A stretch of 64,000 nt of DNA from JAEUPI01 sp044222685. Lineage in GTDB: Bacteria > Pseudomonadota > Gammaproteobacteria > Burkholderiales > Burkholderiaceae_C. Position numbers and translations under genes: made by a program. Under the pieces are notes generated by a model. That model ran no database searches. It had not been told where the DNA came from and saw only the letters and a program-made list of their open reading frames with translations. Shown piece by piece: positions 1 through 9,080 of the stretch; positions within the stretch are counted from its first letter, which is position 1, and every line of letters begins with the position of its first letter. The DNA lies in the NCBI GenBank assembly GCA_044222685.1, contig JBGAMU010000013.1, positions 1 to 64,000 of the forward strand, given 5' to 3'.

Positions 1-2692
1 GCGCCCAGGCGCCGACACCGACGATCATGCCGCTCTCCTCGAGCAGCGGCACGAACTGCGACGGCTCGACCAGGCCGAGCTCGGGGCTCTGCCAGCGGAT
101 CAGCGCCTCGACGCCGGTGATGCGCCGGGCGGCGACGCCGACGATCGGCTGGTAGTGCAGCACGAACTCCTCGCCTTCGAGCGCGCGGTGCAGCAGCGAC
201 TCGAGCGCGAGCTTCTGCGCCACGCGCTCGGTGATCTCCTGCGTGTAGAAGCGGTGGCGGTCGCCCGCGGACTTGGCCTTGTTGAGCGCCGCTTCGGCGC
301 GGGCCAGCAGCGTCTCGCCGTCGTCGCCGTCGATCGGATAGAGCGCGATGCCGGCCCGCGCCGAGACACGCAGCTCGGCCTTCTCGAGGCGGAACGGGGT
401 GTCGAAGCAGGCGGCCGTCCAGCGCTGCAGCAAGCGGACGACGTCGCCATCGTCCTCGGCCTCGGTCATCAGGATCGCGAACTGGTCGCCGGCGACGCGG
501 GCGACTTCGCTCGGGCCACCCAGGCAGCCGGTGAGCCGGATCGACAGCAGGCGCAGCAGCTCGTCGCCGGTGCGCCGGCCGTAGGTGTCGTTCACGTACT
601 TGAAGCGCTCGATGTCCAGCGTCACCACCGCCAGGCGGCGGCCGGCGTGGCCGGCCGCGATCACCGCCTGCGCCAGGCGCTCCTCGAACAGGTCGCGGTT
701 GGCCAGGTTGGTCAGGTCGTCGTAGTAGGCCAGGTGGTGCAGCCGCTCCTCCTTCTCGATGTGCTGCAGCGCGAACGCGATGTCGCCGGCCAGCTCGTCG
801 AGCAGGCGCAGCTCCTGGGCATCGAAGAAATCGCGCTCGTCGGCATACAGCGCCAGCACGCCGAACACGCGCTTGCCGTAGGTCAGCGGAAAGGCCGCGG
901 CCGAACGCAGGCCGCGCTCGCGCATCACCGCGGCATCGACCCGCGCGGCATCGAAGGCCTGCGTATCGTTGCAGACGATGGCCTTGCGCGCGCGTGCGGC
1001 GGCATTGACCAGCGCCGCCCCGGCCGGCACGTCGTCGCTGTGCGCCAGCGGGTCGAAGCCGGCCAGCCGCGGGTCGGGCCCGGCCGAGGCCACGCCCTGC
1101 AGCGTTCGTGTGCCCGGCTCGAGCAGGCCGATCCAGGCGAAGCGCAGACGGCCCTGGTCGACGGCGATCTGGCAGGCCTCGATGACCAGCTCGTTGCGCG
1201 AATGCACCCGCACGATCAGCGAGTTGATGCCGCTGAGCACGGCATGCACGCGGCTCAGGCGGCGGATGCGGTCCTCAGCCTGCTTGCGTTCGGTGATGTC
1301 CTCGGCGACGCCGGCCACTCGGTAGATCTCGCCGGCTTCGTTGCGGATCGGAAAGCCCCGCGTGCGGATCCAGCGTGTCGTGCCGTCGGGGCGCTGCAGT
1401 CGGTATTCGTACTGCATCGAGTCGGTGCTTCCGCGCCGCTGCGCGTCTGCCACGATGCCCGCCTTGTCCTCGGGATGGATGGCGTCCACCCACGAGCCTG
1501 GCTTGGCATACAGGCTGGCGCAGCTGCGGCCGGAGATCTCCTCGTAGGCCGGGCTGACGTAGAGCACCTTGGTGTTGGCCGCATTGGTCAGGAAGAACAC
1601 GTCGCGGATGTTCTCGGCCAGCTGGCGGAAGCGCTGCTCGCTCTCGCCCAGGTTGACGATCGCGCGCTGGCGCTCGTGGCTCTCGAACTGCAGTTGCGCG
1701 GCGTAGCGCCGCAGCTCGACCACCAGGTTGCGGTTCTCGTAGATGCGGCCGGTCTGCGCCGCCAGCGTCGACAGCAGGTGTTCGTCCTCGTCGGTGAAGC
1801 CGTCGGCGCCGACCTTGTCGACCAGGCAGACCCAGCCGTGCACCCGCGTCAGCGAGGTGATCGGTGCGACCAGGCTGTTGTGGGCCGCGGGGTAACCCGC
1901 CGGCAGGCCCGCCCGCTGCGGGTCGCCGCCAAGGTCGCCGCGGCGCTGCGACCGGCGCAGCGCCAGCAGGGGCAGCAGCAGCTCGGATTCATAGGCCGGC
2001 CGCGGCAGCTGCGCCGCCAGCAGCGCGTCGATGCCGGCGAGGCTCACGTATTCCGGTGCACCCTCCGACCGCTCGCGCACGCACAGCACGGCGTAGGTGG
2101 CGCCGAACAGATGGCGGGCCTGGCGGCACACACGCTCCAGCAGCATCTGCGGGTCGAGCTCGGAGGCCAGGTGCCCGTTCAGCTCGATCAGCGCCGACAG
2201 GCGCTGGTTGGTCAGCGCCAGTTCGTCGACCTTGTGCGACAGCTTGTCGGTCAGCACGCGCAGGTGTTCGCGGTCGAACGAGGGGTCGAGCGCCGAGGCT
2301 GCTGTCGCCGGCGTGGCCACAGGCGCGCTGCCGAGGGCGTCGTCGACCGCGCGCACGATCTCGCCCGGCGTGCACGGTTTCATCAGCCAGCGCGTCACGC
2401 CGCACGCCTGCGCCAGGTCGCGGGCGCCGCCGTCGTGGAAGTGGGCGGTGTGGAAGATCACTTCGGTGTGCGCGAGCGCCGGGTCGGCGCGGATCTGGCG
2501 TACCAGTTCGTAGCCATCCATCGCCGGCATCAGCACATCGGAGATGACGAGCTCGGGCCGCTCCAGGCGCAGCATGTGCAGCGCCTGTGCGCCGTCGGCG
2601 GCTTCCAGCACGTCGTAGCCGTGCGGGTGCAGCACCTCGAACAGCAATTCGCGGTTGGCGTCGTTGTCGTCGACCAGCAATACCTTGGCCAT
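1..2692 (-). CDS. REC-GAF-PAS-GAF-GGDEF-EAL signalling protein (partial, 3' end off window)
   Basis: Translating the minus strand from the ATG at 2692 gives an open frame to the window edge (about 897 codons). Domains in order are a receiver (about 1-120, phospho-acceptor D52, KP near its end), a GAF (about 150-320), a PAS with PAC (about 350-470), a second GAF (about 485-640), a GGDEF domain (about 650-805) and the start of an EAL domain. The GGDEF signature reads AGDQF (about residue 734), so diguanylate cyclase activity is doubtful. The EAL motif is kept (VEALIR, about 860), which suggests a c-di-GMP phosphodiesterase with a regulatory GGDEF. It starts 14 bases after the preceding receiver gene, so it is probably the output of the same operon. 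The C-terminal EAL residues cannot be judged. Confidence 0.88.
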   Translation of the reverse strand, partial: MAKVLLVDDNDANRELLFEVLHPHGYDVLEAADGAQALHMLRLERPELVISDVLMPAMDGYELVRQIRADPALAHTEVIFHTAHFHDGGARDLAQACGVTRWLMKPCTPGEIVRAVDDALGSAPVATPATAASALDPSFDREHLRVLTDKLSHKVDELALTNQRLSALIELNGHLASELDPQMLLERVCRQARHLFGATYAVLCVRERSEGAPEYVSLAGIDALLAAQLPRPAYESELLLPLLALRRSQRRGDLGGDPQRAGLPAGYPAAHNSLVAPITSLTRVHGWVCLVDKVGADGFTDEDEHLLSTLAAQTGRIYENRNLVVELRRYAAQLQFESHERQRAIVNLGESEQRFRQLAENIRDVFFLTNAANTKVLYVSPAYEEISGRSCASLYAKPGSWVDAIHPEDKAGIVADAQRRGSTDSMQYEYRLQRPDGTTRWIRTRGFPIRNEAGEIYRVAGVAEDITERKQAEDRIRRLSRVHAVLSGINSLIVRVHSRNELVIEACQIAVDQGRLRFAWIGLLEPGTRTLQGVASAGPDPRLAGFDPLAHSDDVPAGAALVNAAARARKAIVCNDTQAFDAARVDAAVMRERGLRSAAAFPLTYGKRVFGVLALYADERDFFDAQELRLLDELAGDIAFALQHIEKEERLHHLAYYDDLTNLANRDLFEERLAQAVIAAGHAGRRLAVVTLDIERFKYVNDTYGRRTGDELLRLLSIRLTGCLGGPSEVARVAGDQFAILMTEAEDDGDVVRLLQRWTAACFDTPFRLEKAELRVSARAGIALYPIDGDDGETLLARAEAALNKAKSAGDRHRFYTQEITERVAQKLALESLLHRALEGEEFVLHYQPIVGVAARRITGVEALIRWQSPELGLVEPSQFVPLLEESGMIVGVGAWA

Positions 2693-2706
2693 GCCGCGGC
2701 GTGCCG

Positions 2707-3111
2707 TCAGTTCGGGCTGCGGGTCGGCGGGCTCACCCGCTGCGCGGGATCGAGGAACGCCTCGACCTCCTGCACGAAGGTGCCGGGCACGATCGGCTTG
2801 GGCAGATAGCCGTCGAAGCCGGCCTCGAGGGCGCGCTCGCGATCACCGCGCATCGAGAAGGCGCTGATCGCCACCACCGGCACGCGGCGCCACTGCGGGT
2901 TCTCGTGCAGCTCGTGCACCAGCATGTAGCCGCTCAGCACCGGCATCTGCACGTCGCACAGCACCATGTCGGGCTTGGCGGCGAGCGCCAGCTGCAGCCC
3001 GGCGCCGCCGTCACTGGCCGACAGCGTGGCGTAGCCGGCACTGTCGAGCAGGAAGAGCGCGAGCTCCAGGCTCGGCGCGTCGTCTTCCACCACCAGGATG
3101 CGTGTGTTCAT
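2707..3111 (-). CDS. Stand-alone receiver-domain response regulator
   Basis: A 134-residue single-domain response regulator. The acidic pair follows ILVVEDD, the phosphorylation site is D53 (LCDVQMP), and the conserved lysine is in YLPKP. There is no output domain, so it probably acts through protein contacts or as a phosphorelay intermediate. The ATG at 3111 was chosen because it begins the receiver fold directly, although the frame stays open upstream inside the kinase gene. It lies 13 bases after the three-PAS kinase and 14 bases before the GGDEF-EAL gene, so the three are probably co-transcribed. The partner kinase is inferred from position only. Confidence 0.9.
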   Translation of the reverse strand: MNTRILVVEDDAPSLELALFLLDSAGYATLSASDGGAGLQLALAAKPDMVLCDVQMPVLSGYMLVHELHENPQWRRVPVVAISAFSMRGDRERALEAGFDGYLPKPIVPGTFVQEVEAFLDPAQRVSPPTRSPN

Positions 3112-3124
3112 CGTCTGGTCTGCC

Positions 3125-4984
3125 TCAGGACGTGTCATGCGATGTCGGCAGGTGCAGCGTGAAGCGGCTGCCGCGCCCGACTTCGCTCTCGCACAGGATG
3201 CGGCCGCCGAGCAGGGCGGCGAACTTCTGCGACAGGTACAAGCCGAGGCCGGTGCCCTCGAAGCGGCGCGACGGCGACTCGTCGAGCTGGCTGAAGGCCT
3301 GGAACAGCTTGTCCTGCTCCTCGGCGCGGATGCCGCGGCCGGTGTCGGCCACGCACAGCTCGGTGGCCAGGCCTTCGGCCAGTGGACGCTGCACCAGCGA
3401 GACGAGCACATGCCCCTGGTCGGTGAACTTGATCGCGTTGTTGGTCAGGTTGATGATGATCTGGCTCAGCGCACGCTGGTTGGTCTGCAGCACCACCTCG
3501 TCGGGCGGCAGCTGCACGCGCAGCTCGAGCTTCTTCGCCTCGGCCAGCGGGCGCAGCGTGGCGGTGACCTCGCGGATCACCTCGTTGCAGCGCACGGGAG
3601 TGCGCGTCAGCTCGACGTCGCTCGATTCGATCTTCGCCAGGTCGAGCAGGTCGTTGATCAGCGACAGCAGGTGCTTGGCGCTGGTCTCCACTGTGCGCAG
3701 CTGGTGCTCCTGCTTGGCCGTCAGCGGGCCGGGCAGGCGCATCAGCAGCACGCCGGTGAAGCCGATGATGGCGTTCAGCGGCGTGCGCAGCTCGTGGCTC
3801 ATGGTGGCGAGGAAGCGGTCCTTGGCCAGGCTGGCGCGCTCGAGCGCGATGTTCTTGCGGCGCAGCTCGTCCTCGATGCGCTTGCGCTCGGTGATGTCGC
3901 GGATCGCGGCCGACACCAGGATGCCTTCGCCGGTGTCGAGCGGGCTCAGGCTGATCTCCACCGGGAACTCGGTGCCGTCGCTGCGCTGCCCGAACAGCTC
4001 CAGGCCGGCGCCCATCGGCCGCACACGCGGGTCGGTGAAGAAGCGGTGCTGGTGCGCCGGGTGCTTGGCGCGAAAGCGCGGCGGCAGCAGCAGCTCGATC
4101 TTCTGGCCGAGCATGTCGGTGCGCGCATGGCCGAACAGCTTCTCGGTCTGCGAGTTGACGAGCACGATGTCGCCGTCGCTGTTGACGATGACGATCGCGT
4201 CGGGCGCCGACTCGAGCAGGCCGCGGAAACGCTGCTCGGCCTTCTTGCGTTCGCCGATGTCGCGGATCGCCGACATCACCAGCACCGACTCGTCCATCTG
4301 CAGCGGGCTCAGGCTGATCTCGATCGAGAACTCGCGGCCGTCGCGGCGCAGGCCGTAGAGCTCGAGCCCAGCGCCCATCGTGCGGGTGCGCGGCTGCTGC
4401 TGGTAGGCGGCGCGGTGGCGCAGGTGCGCACCGCGAAAGCGCACCGGCAGCAGCATCTCCACCGGCTGGCCGCGCAGCTCGCCCGGCGCGTAGCCGAACA
4501 GGCGCTCGGCGTGGCTGTTGACGTAGACGATGTGCCCGGTCACGTTGGCCAGCACGATGCCGTCGGGCGTCGACTCGAGCAGCTCGCGAAAGCGCGACTC
4601 CACCGTCTTGCTGTCGCGCAGCACGCGCAGCGGGGTGACGTCCTTCTTGGTCAGCAGCAGCAGCGTGTCATCGCCGTCGTGCACCAGCTTGATCGAGCCG
4701 TCGACATAGACCAGCGTGCCATCCTTCTTGCGGCGCAGCGACTCGTACGTCACGCTGCCCTGCGCGCGCGCCAGCGCGCGATGGCGGGCTTCCTCGTCGG
4801 CGCCTTCGGGCGGCACGATCAGGTGGCGCAGGTTGCGTCCGACGGCCTCGGCAGGCGTATAGCCGAACACCGCGGTCGCGCCGGCGCTCCAATGCAGCAC
4901 CTGGCCGTCGACCGTGGCCACGATGACGGCATCCGGGGCCTCGCGCAACGACAGCGCCTCGTAGTCCAGGCGTACCGATCTCAT
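3125..4984 (-). CDS. Three-PAS sensor histidine kinase
   Basis: A 619-residue kinase without obvious membrane segments, so a cytoplasmic sensor is likely. It has three PAS domains (about 10-118, 127-245, 251-366), a HisKA dimerisation domain with the phospho-acceptor H397 in SHELRTPLN, and a HATPase_c domain with G1 (DTGRGI) and G2 (GTGLGL) boxes. PAS2 and PAS3 share long matching stretches such as MGAGLEL and EISLSPL, so they look like an internal duplication. The start at 4984 precedes the first PAS by few residues. It heads the kinase-receiver-GGDEF/EAL group. No heme or flavin ligand can be assigned by eye, so the signal is unknown. Confidence 0.93.
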   Translation of the reverse strand: MRSVRLDYEALSLREAPDAVIVATVDGQVLHWSAGATAVFGYTPAEAVGRNLRHLIVPPEGADEEARHRALARAQGSVTYESLRRKKDGTLVYVDGSIKLVHDGDDTLLLLTKKDVTPLRVLRDSKTVESRFRELLESTPDGIVLANVTGHIVYVNSHAERLFGYAPGELRGQPVEMLLPVRFRGAHLRHRAAYQQQPRTRTMGAGLELYGLRRDGREFSIEISLSPLQMDESVLVMSAIRDIGERKKAEQRFRGLLESAPDAIVIVNSDGDIVLVNSQTEKLFGHARTDMLGQKIELLLPPRFRAKHPAHQHRFFTDPRVRPMGAGLELFGQRSDGTEFPVEISLSPLDTGEGILVSAAIRDITERKRIEDELRRKNIALERASLAKDRFLATMSHELRTPLNAIIGFTGVLLMRLPGPLTAKQEHQLRTVETSAKHLLSLINDLLDLAKIESSDVELTRTPVRCNEVIREVTATLRPLAEAKKLELRVQLPPDEVVLQTNQRALSQIIINLTNNAIKFTDQGHVLVSLVQRPLAEGLATELCVADTGRGIRAEEQDKLFQAFSQLDESPSRRFEGTGLGLYLSQKFAALLGGRILCESEVGRGSRFTLHLPTSHDTS

Positions 4985-5138
4985 TTGGCTTCTTGTAGCG
5001 CCCTGGGCAAGCTCGCGCCCGAGGTATCACATCGGGCTGCTTGCGGCCCGATCACGCATTAAAGCGGGCGTTGCCACGCCGCGCTGTCAGGCGGGGCCGA
5101 CAGCCGGTGTCAGGAAAATGCTGACAGCCAGCGACACG

Positions 5139-6797
5139 TCAGCGCGGCAGCTGGACCCACGCGCTGACGCGGGTGCCGGCTCCCTGGGCCGTGGTGACCT
5201 CGAACCGGCCGCCGACCGACTGTGCCCGCTCGCGCATGGTGGCCATGCCGCGGCCGGCGCGCGGTGGCACGCGGGTCGGGTCGAAGCCGACGCCGTCGTC
5301 GGTCACGGCGAGGCTGAAGTCGGTGTCGGCCACCTGCAGCTCGATATCCACCCGCGCCGCCCGCGCATGCTTGGCCACGTTGTTGAGCGCTTCCTGGGCG
5401 ATGCGAAACAGCGTGATCTCCAGCTGCAGGCCCGGCCGCGGCGATACGTCGTCGCCCTGCACCGACACTTCGATGCCGGTGCGCTGCGTGAACTGGCTGG
5501 CATACCACTGCAGCGCCGCCAGCAGGCCGTGGTCGTCGAGCATCGGCGGGCGCAGCTCGGCCATCACGTTCTCGATGGCGTCGGCGGTGGATTCGACCAG
5601 CGCGATCGAGTCGTCCAGCCGCGCGCGCATGTCGGGCGGGAAGGGCGCGGCGCCCTGGCTGCGCAGGATGTCGAGGTTGATGCCGAGCGCCGTCAGGTTC
5701 TGGCCGACGCGGTCGTGCAGCTCGCGCGACAGCTGCCGGCGCTCGGACTCCTGCGCATCGACCAGCCGCCACGACAGCGACTCGAGCTGCTCGGCGGCGT
5801 GGCGCTTCATCTGCAGGTACAGCGTGCCGCTCTCATAGCCGCGGCCGACCAGCTCGCCCAGCAGCGACAGCAGCTGCTCGTCCTCGTCGGAGAAGGCGTC
5901 GGCGCCGAGCTTGTTGGTCAGGCAGATCCAGCCGTACACCGCGTGGGGCGAGGCGATCGGCGCCGCCAGCAGCGAGCGGACGGTGGGGTAACCCTCGGGC
6001 AAACCGTGCCCAGCATCGCCGTTGCCGTCGCGGTCGCCCGACGCGTACAGCCGCCGCGTCGGCCGCCGCCCGGCGACCACCGCGCCGAGCACGCCCTGCT
6101 GCAGATCGGCGTCACCCAGGCGCGTCGCCACCGGGTTCGGTACGCCGCGCGAGGCGTGCTGCGTCGTCGCACCGGGCGCGGGGTCGCGTACCGCCAGCGC
6201 ACACTGGCGCGCACCGATCAACGCGCAGGCGCCGCGGCACATCTCGTCGAGCAGCTTCGGCGGATCACGCAGCGACAGCAGCTGCAGGGTCAGCGTGACC
6301 AGCGCATGCAACTGGTGGTTCGACTGGCGCAGCTCGTGCACCGCGTCGAACAGCTTGCTCGTCACCAGGCGCAGGTGCTCGCGGTCGTAGTCCGCCGTCG
6401 ACGCGGCGATCGGCGCCTCGAGCGCCGGCTGCTGCTGCAGCGCCTCGTCGACCACGCGGAACAGCTCGTGCGGCGCGTAGGGCACGGCGAGCACGTGGTG
6501 CACGCCGGCCTGACGCGCCAGCGGGTCGGCGTCGCTGCTGCGGTAGTGCGCGCTGCACAGGACCACGCGCGTGGAGGCGATCGCCGGATCGGCGCGCAGC
6601 TGGCGCACGAACTCGTAGCCGTCGGTCACCGGCATCAGGATGTCGCACAGCGCCAGGTCGGGCCGCGCGGCGCGCACCAGTGCCAGAGCCTCGTGGGCAT
6701 CGCCGGCCTGCAGCAGCCGGTGCCCCTTCGACCCGAGCAGCGTGACCAGGACTTCGCGGTTGGGCGGGCGGTCGTCGACGACCAGAATCGTGGCCAT
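5139..6797 (-). CDS. REC-GAF hybrid histidine kinase, NarX/DegS (HisKA_3) type
   Basis: A 552-residue protein with an N-terminal receiver (1-125, acceptor D52 in LCDILMP), a GAF domain (about 165-325), a HisKA_3 dimerisation helix with H361 (SRELHDRVGQN) and a HATPase_c domain ending near 550. The usual receiver Lys-Pro is replaced (LAVPYAP), so switching of the receiver may be altered. HisKA_3 kinases normally pair with NarL-type regulators, and one lies upstream at 6937-7581 on the same strand, 139 bases away. Its receiver and GAF resemble those of the GGDEF-EAL protein (both have a DREHLR linker and a GYP..GW GAF segment), which suggests domain sharing within this block. Confidence 0.92.
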   Translation of the reverse strand: MATILVVDDRPPNREVLVTLLGSKGHRLLQAGDAHEALALVRAARPDLALCDILMPVTDGYEFVRQLRADPAIASTRVVLCSAHYRSSDADPLARQAGVHHVLAVPYAPHELFRVVDEALQQQPALEAPIAASTADYDREHLRLVTSKLFDAVHELRQSNHQLHALVTLTLQLLSLRDPPKLLDEMCRGACALIGARQCALAVRDPAPGATTQHASRGVPNPVATRLGDADLQQGVLGAVVAGRRPTRRLYASGDRDGNGDAGHGLPEGYPTVRSLLAAPIASPHAVYGWICLTNKLGADAFSDEDEQLLSLLGELVGRGYESGTLYLQMKRHAAEQLESLSWRLVDAQESERRQLSRELHDRVGQNLTALGINLDILRSQGAAPFPPDMRARLDDSIALVESTADAIENVMAELRPPMLDDHGLLAALQWYASQFTQRTGIEVSVQGDDVSPRPGLQLEITLFRIAQEALNNVAKHARAARVDIELQVADTDFSLAVTDDGVGFDPTRVPPRAGRGMATMRERAQSVGGRFEVTTAQGAGTRVSAWVQLPR

Positions 6798-6936
6798 GCC
6801 TCGAGGACACGAGGGAGGACCTCCCTGACGTCATGAATGGTAGCGATGCCCGGAATCCTGAAGGAGCAATGACTACGCGGCTGTCAGGGGGAGCCGTGAG
6901 GCCATGTCGGGATTCTCCCGACGGATACGTCGGACG

Positions 6937-7581
6937 TCAGTCGACCGACGTGATGCCCTGCGCGATCGCGAAGCGCACCAGGCCGGCGAGATCGTGGATG
7001 CCGAGCTTGACCATCGTGCGCGCGCGGTAGGTCTCCACCGTCTTCGGCGACAGCGAGATCTCGGCCGCGATCTCGACCACGCTGTGGCCTTCGGCCAGCA
7101 TCTGCAGCACCTGGCGCTCGCGCGAGCTGAGCTTGCCGAGCGCGTCGGGCGTCTCGTTCTTCGAGACGAACTGGTCGATCACGCTGTCCACCAGCGGCCG
7201 GCCCAGGTAGCGCCGGCCGGCATGCACCGCGCGGATCGCATCGATCAGCTCCTTGGCCACCGACTTCTTGACGACATAGCCGCTGGCGCCGGCCTGCAGC
7301 GCGCGGCACACGTGCACCGGGTCGGAGAACATCGACAGCATGACCACGCGCGTGTCGGGCTGGCGGTGGTGGATCAGGTGGGTCGCCTCGGTGCCGTTGA
7401 GTTCGGGCATCGCGATGTCCATCAGCACCACGTCGGGCCGCGTCTCGATCGCGCGGCGCACCGCCTCGCGTCCGTCGGGCACGCAGTCGACCACCGCCAT
7501 GTCGGGCTGCGCGTCGATCATGTAGCGCAGGCCCTCGGCGACGACGCCGTGGTCGTCCGCAATCAGCACGTTGATCGTCAT
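6937..7581 (-). CDS. NarL/FixJ-family response regulator
   Basis: A 214-residue two-domain regulator. The N-terminal receiver (1-120) has the acidic pair at D9-D10, acceptor D55 (VLMDIAMPEL) and a conserved Lys in YVVKKS. The C-terminal LuxR-type helix-turn-helix (about 148-205) carries SSRERQVLQMLAEG and SPKTVETYRARTM. It is the likely partner of the HisKA_3 kinase just downstream. The gene starts 22 bases after the sulfatase stop on the same strand. Targets cannot be read from the window. Confidence 0.94.
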   Translation of the reverse strand: MTINVLIADDHGVVAEGLRYMIDAQPDMAVVDCVPDGREAVRRAIETRPDVVLMDIAMPELNGTEATHLIHHRQPDTRVVMLSMFSDPVHVCRALQAGASGYVVKKSVAKELIDAIRAVHAGRRYLGRPLVDSVIDQFVSKNETPDALGKLSSRERQVLQMLAEGHSVVEIAAEISLSPKTVETYRARTMVKLGIHDLAGLVRFAIAQGITSVD

Positions 7582-7603
7582 TCGCTGGACTGTAGTGCCT
7601 GGC

Positions 7604-8920
7604 TCAGCGCTGCGGCATGTCCTTGGCCGAATAACCCACGCTCACCGTCGCGTCGTCGGGAATCGGCGGCATCGTCGCGTTCCACGCCAGCCAGTCGGCG
7701 CGCATCGCGGCCAGCCGGTCAGGCTGGCGTGCCGCGTGGTTGGCGCGCTCGCGTTCGTCGGCGGCGATGTCGAACAGGTACTCGTGGCCGTCGACCATCA
7801 GGTACTTCCAGTCGCCACGGCGCATCGCGCGCTGGCCGCGATGATTCATGCGCCAGTACATCGGCCGCTCGAACACTTGTGAGCGGTCTTGCAGCAGCGG
7901 CAGCAGCGACACGCCGTCGAGCGGGTAGGCAGGGTGCGGCGCCACGCCGGCGGCGGCCAGCATCGTGGCCGACCAGTCCATCGTCAGGCACTGTTGCTCG
8001 CTGGTGGAACCCGGTGCGATCACCGCCGGCCAGTGCGCGATCCACGGCACGCGGATGCCGCCTTCGGTGAGATCCATCTTGCCGCCGACCAGCGGCCAGC
8101 TGTCGGAAAAGCGTTCGCCGCCGTTGTCGCTGGTGAAGACGACCAACGTGTCGCGCTCGCAGCCGAGCTCGCGCAGCGTGCGCATCACCTGGCCGATGCC
8201 CTCGTCCATGTGGTGGATCATGCGGCGGTAGCTGTGCACGTTGCCGCCGTGCAGGTGGAACAGGTTGTCCTTCACCTCGTCGGCGAGCGCCGCGTCGTCG
8301 CGTGTCTCCCATGGCCAGTGCGGCGCGGTGTAGTGCAGGCTCAGGAAGAACGGCGCGTCGCCGGCCGACACGCGGCACAACCACTGCACTGCGCGGTTGG
8401 AGATCAGGTCGGTCAGGTAGCCGATCTCGTGGTGGTGCTCCTCGCCGATCCACAGGTCGTGCGTGCCGCGCGAGTTGTGGTGGCTGAAGTAGTCGACACC
8501 GCCCGACATCGGCCCGTAGAACTCCTCGTAGCCCGAGCGCAGCGGCCCGAACGCCGGCGGATAACCGAGGTGCCACTTGCCGATCAGCGCCGTGCGGTAG
8601 CCGGCGCCGCGCAGCAGCGACGGCAGCGTGGGGTGTTCGGGCGGCAGGCCGAGCGTGGTGCTGCCCTGGCTGCGGCTGTTGATCGGCTCCTCGGCGGCGC
8701 CACGCAGGCGGTACTGCCAGCGCGCCGTCATCAGCGCGAAGCGCGTCGGCGAACACACCGGCGCGTTCGAGTAACCCTGCGTGAAGCGCAGCCCGCGAGC
8801 AGCCAGTTCGTCGAGCTGCGGCGACACCGCGCCGAACGGCGCGTCGCGCCCACCGTAGCAGCCGAGGTCGGCATAACCGAGGTCGTCGGCGACGATGAAG
8901 ACGATGTTGGGGCGTGACAT
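7604..8920 (-). CDS. Type I sulfatase (formylglycine-dependent arylsulfatase family)
   Basis: A 438-residue sulfatase. The N-terminus PNIVFIVADDLG supplies the paired metal aspartates (D12, D13), and the modification motif is CSPTR (C56), the C-x-P-x-R form oxidised to formylglycine by an FGE-type enzyme. FTSDNGG in the second half is the other metal-binding segment. No signal peptide is visible, so a cytoplasmic enzyme is likely unless the start is upstream. Family members release sulfate from organic sulfate esters; the substrate here is unknown. The start is the ATG at 8920, with only a weak ribosome-binding site. The 160-base gap to the divergent kinase gene holds nothing else I recognise. 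Confidence 0.93.
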   Translation of the reverse strand: MSRPNIVFIVADDLGYADLGCYGGRDAPFGAVSPQLDELAARGLRFTQGYSNAPVCSPTRFALMTARWQYRLRGAAEEPINSRSQGSTTLGLPPEHPTLPSLLRGAGYRTALIGKWHLGYPPAFGPLRSGYEEFYGPMSGGVDYFSHHNSRGTHDLWIGEEHHHEIGYLTDLISNRAVQWLCRVSAGDAPFFLSLHYTAPHWPWETRDDAALADEVKDNLFHLHGGNVHSYRRMIHHMDEGIGQVMRTLRELGCERDTLVVFTSDNGGERFSDSWPLVGGKMDLTEGGIRVPWIAHWPAVIAPGSTSEQQCLTMDWSATMLAAAGVAPHPAYPLDGVSLLPLLQDRSQVFERPMYWRMNHRGQRAMRRGDWKYLMVDGHEYLFDIAADERERANHAARQPDRLAAMRADWLAWNATMPPIPDDATVSVGYSAKDMPQR

Positions 8921-9080
8921 GGGGTTGCGGCGGATCGTTCGCTCGTGAGCCTGCAGTGTGCCGCCGTGCCACGGTGATCGCGCTGCCGCGGACCCGGGAC
9001 ATTCCCGTAGCTTCCATCGCGCACGTGTCCCGTTGATCGCCGGTCAAGGTGGGGTGTCGGGCGCAGGCGATACTTCGCGC

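Noticed and set aside
155..2809. Very long plus-strand open frame opposite the GGDEF-EAL gene
   Set aside because: Low-complexity Arg/Ala/Gln/His composition with no domain. The minus strand encodes clear REC, GAF, PAS, GGDEF and EAL domains. The same holds for other long antisense frames such as 3098-5062, 5118-6836, 12415-15957 and 32292-33941.
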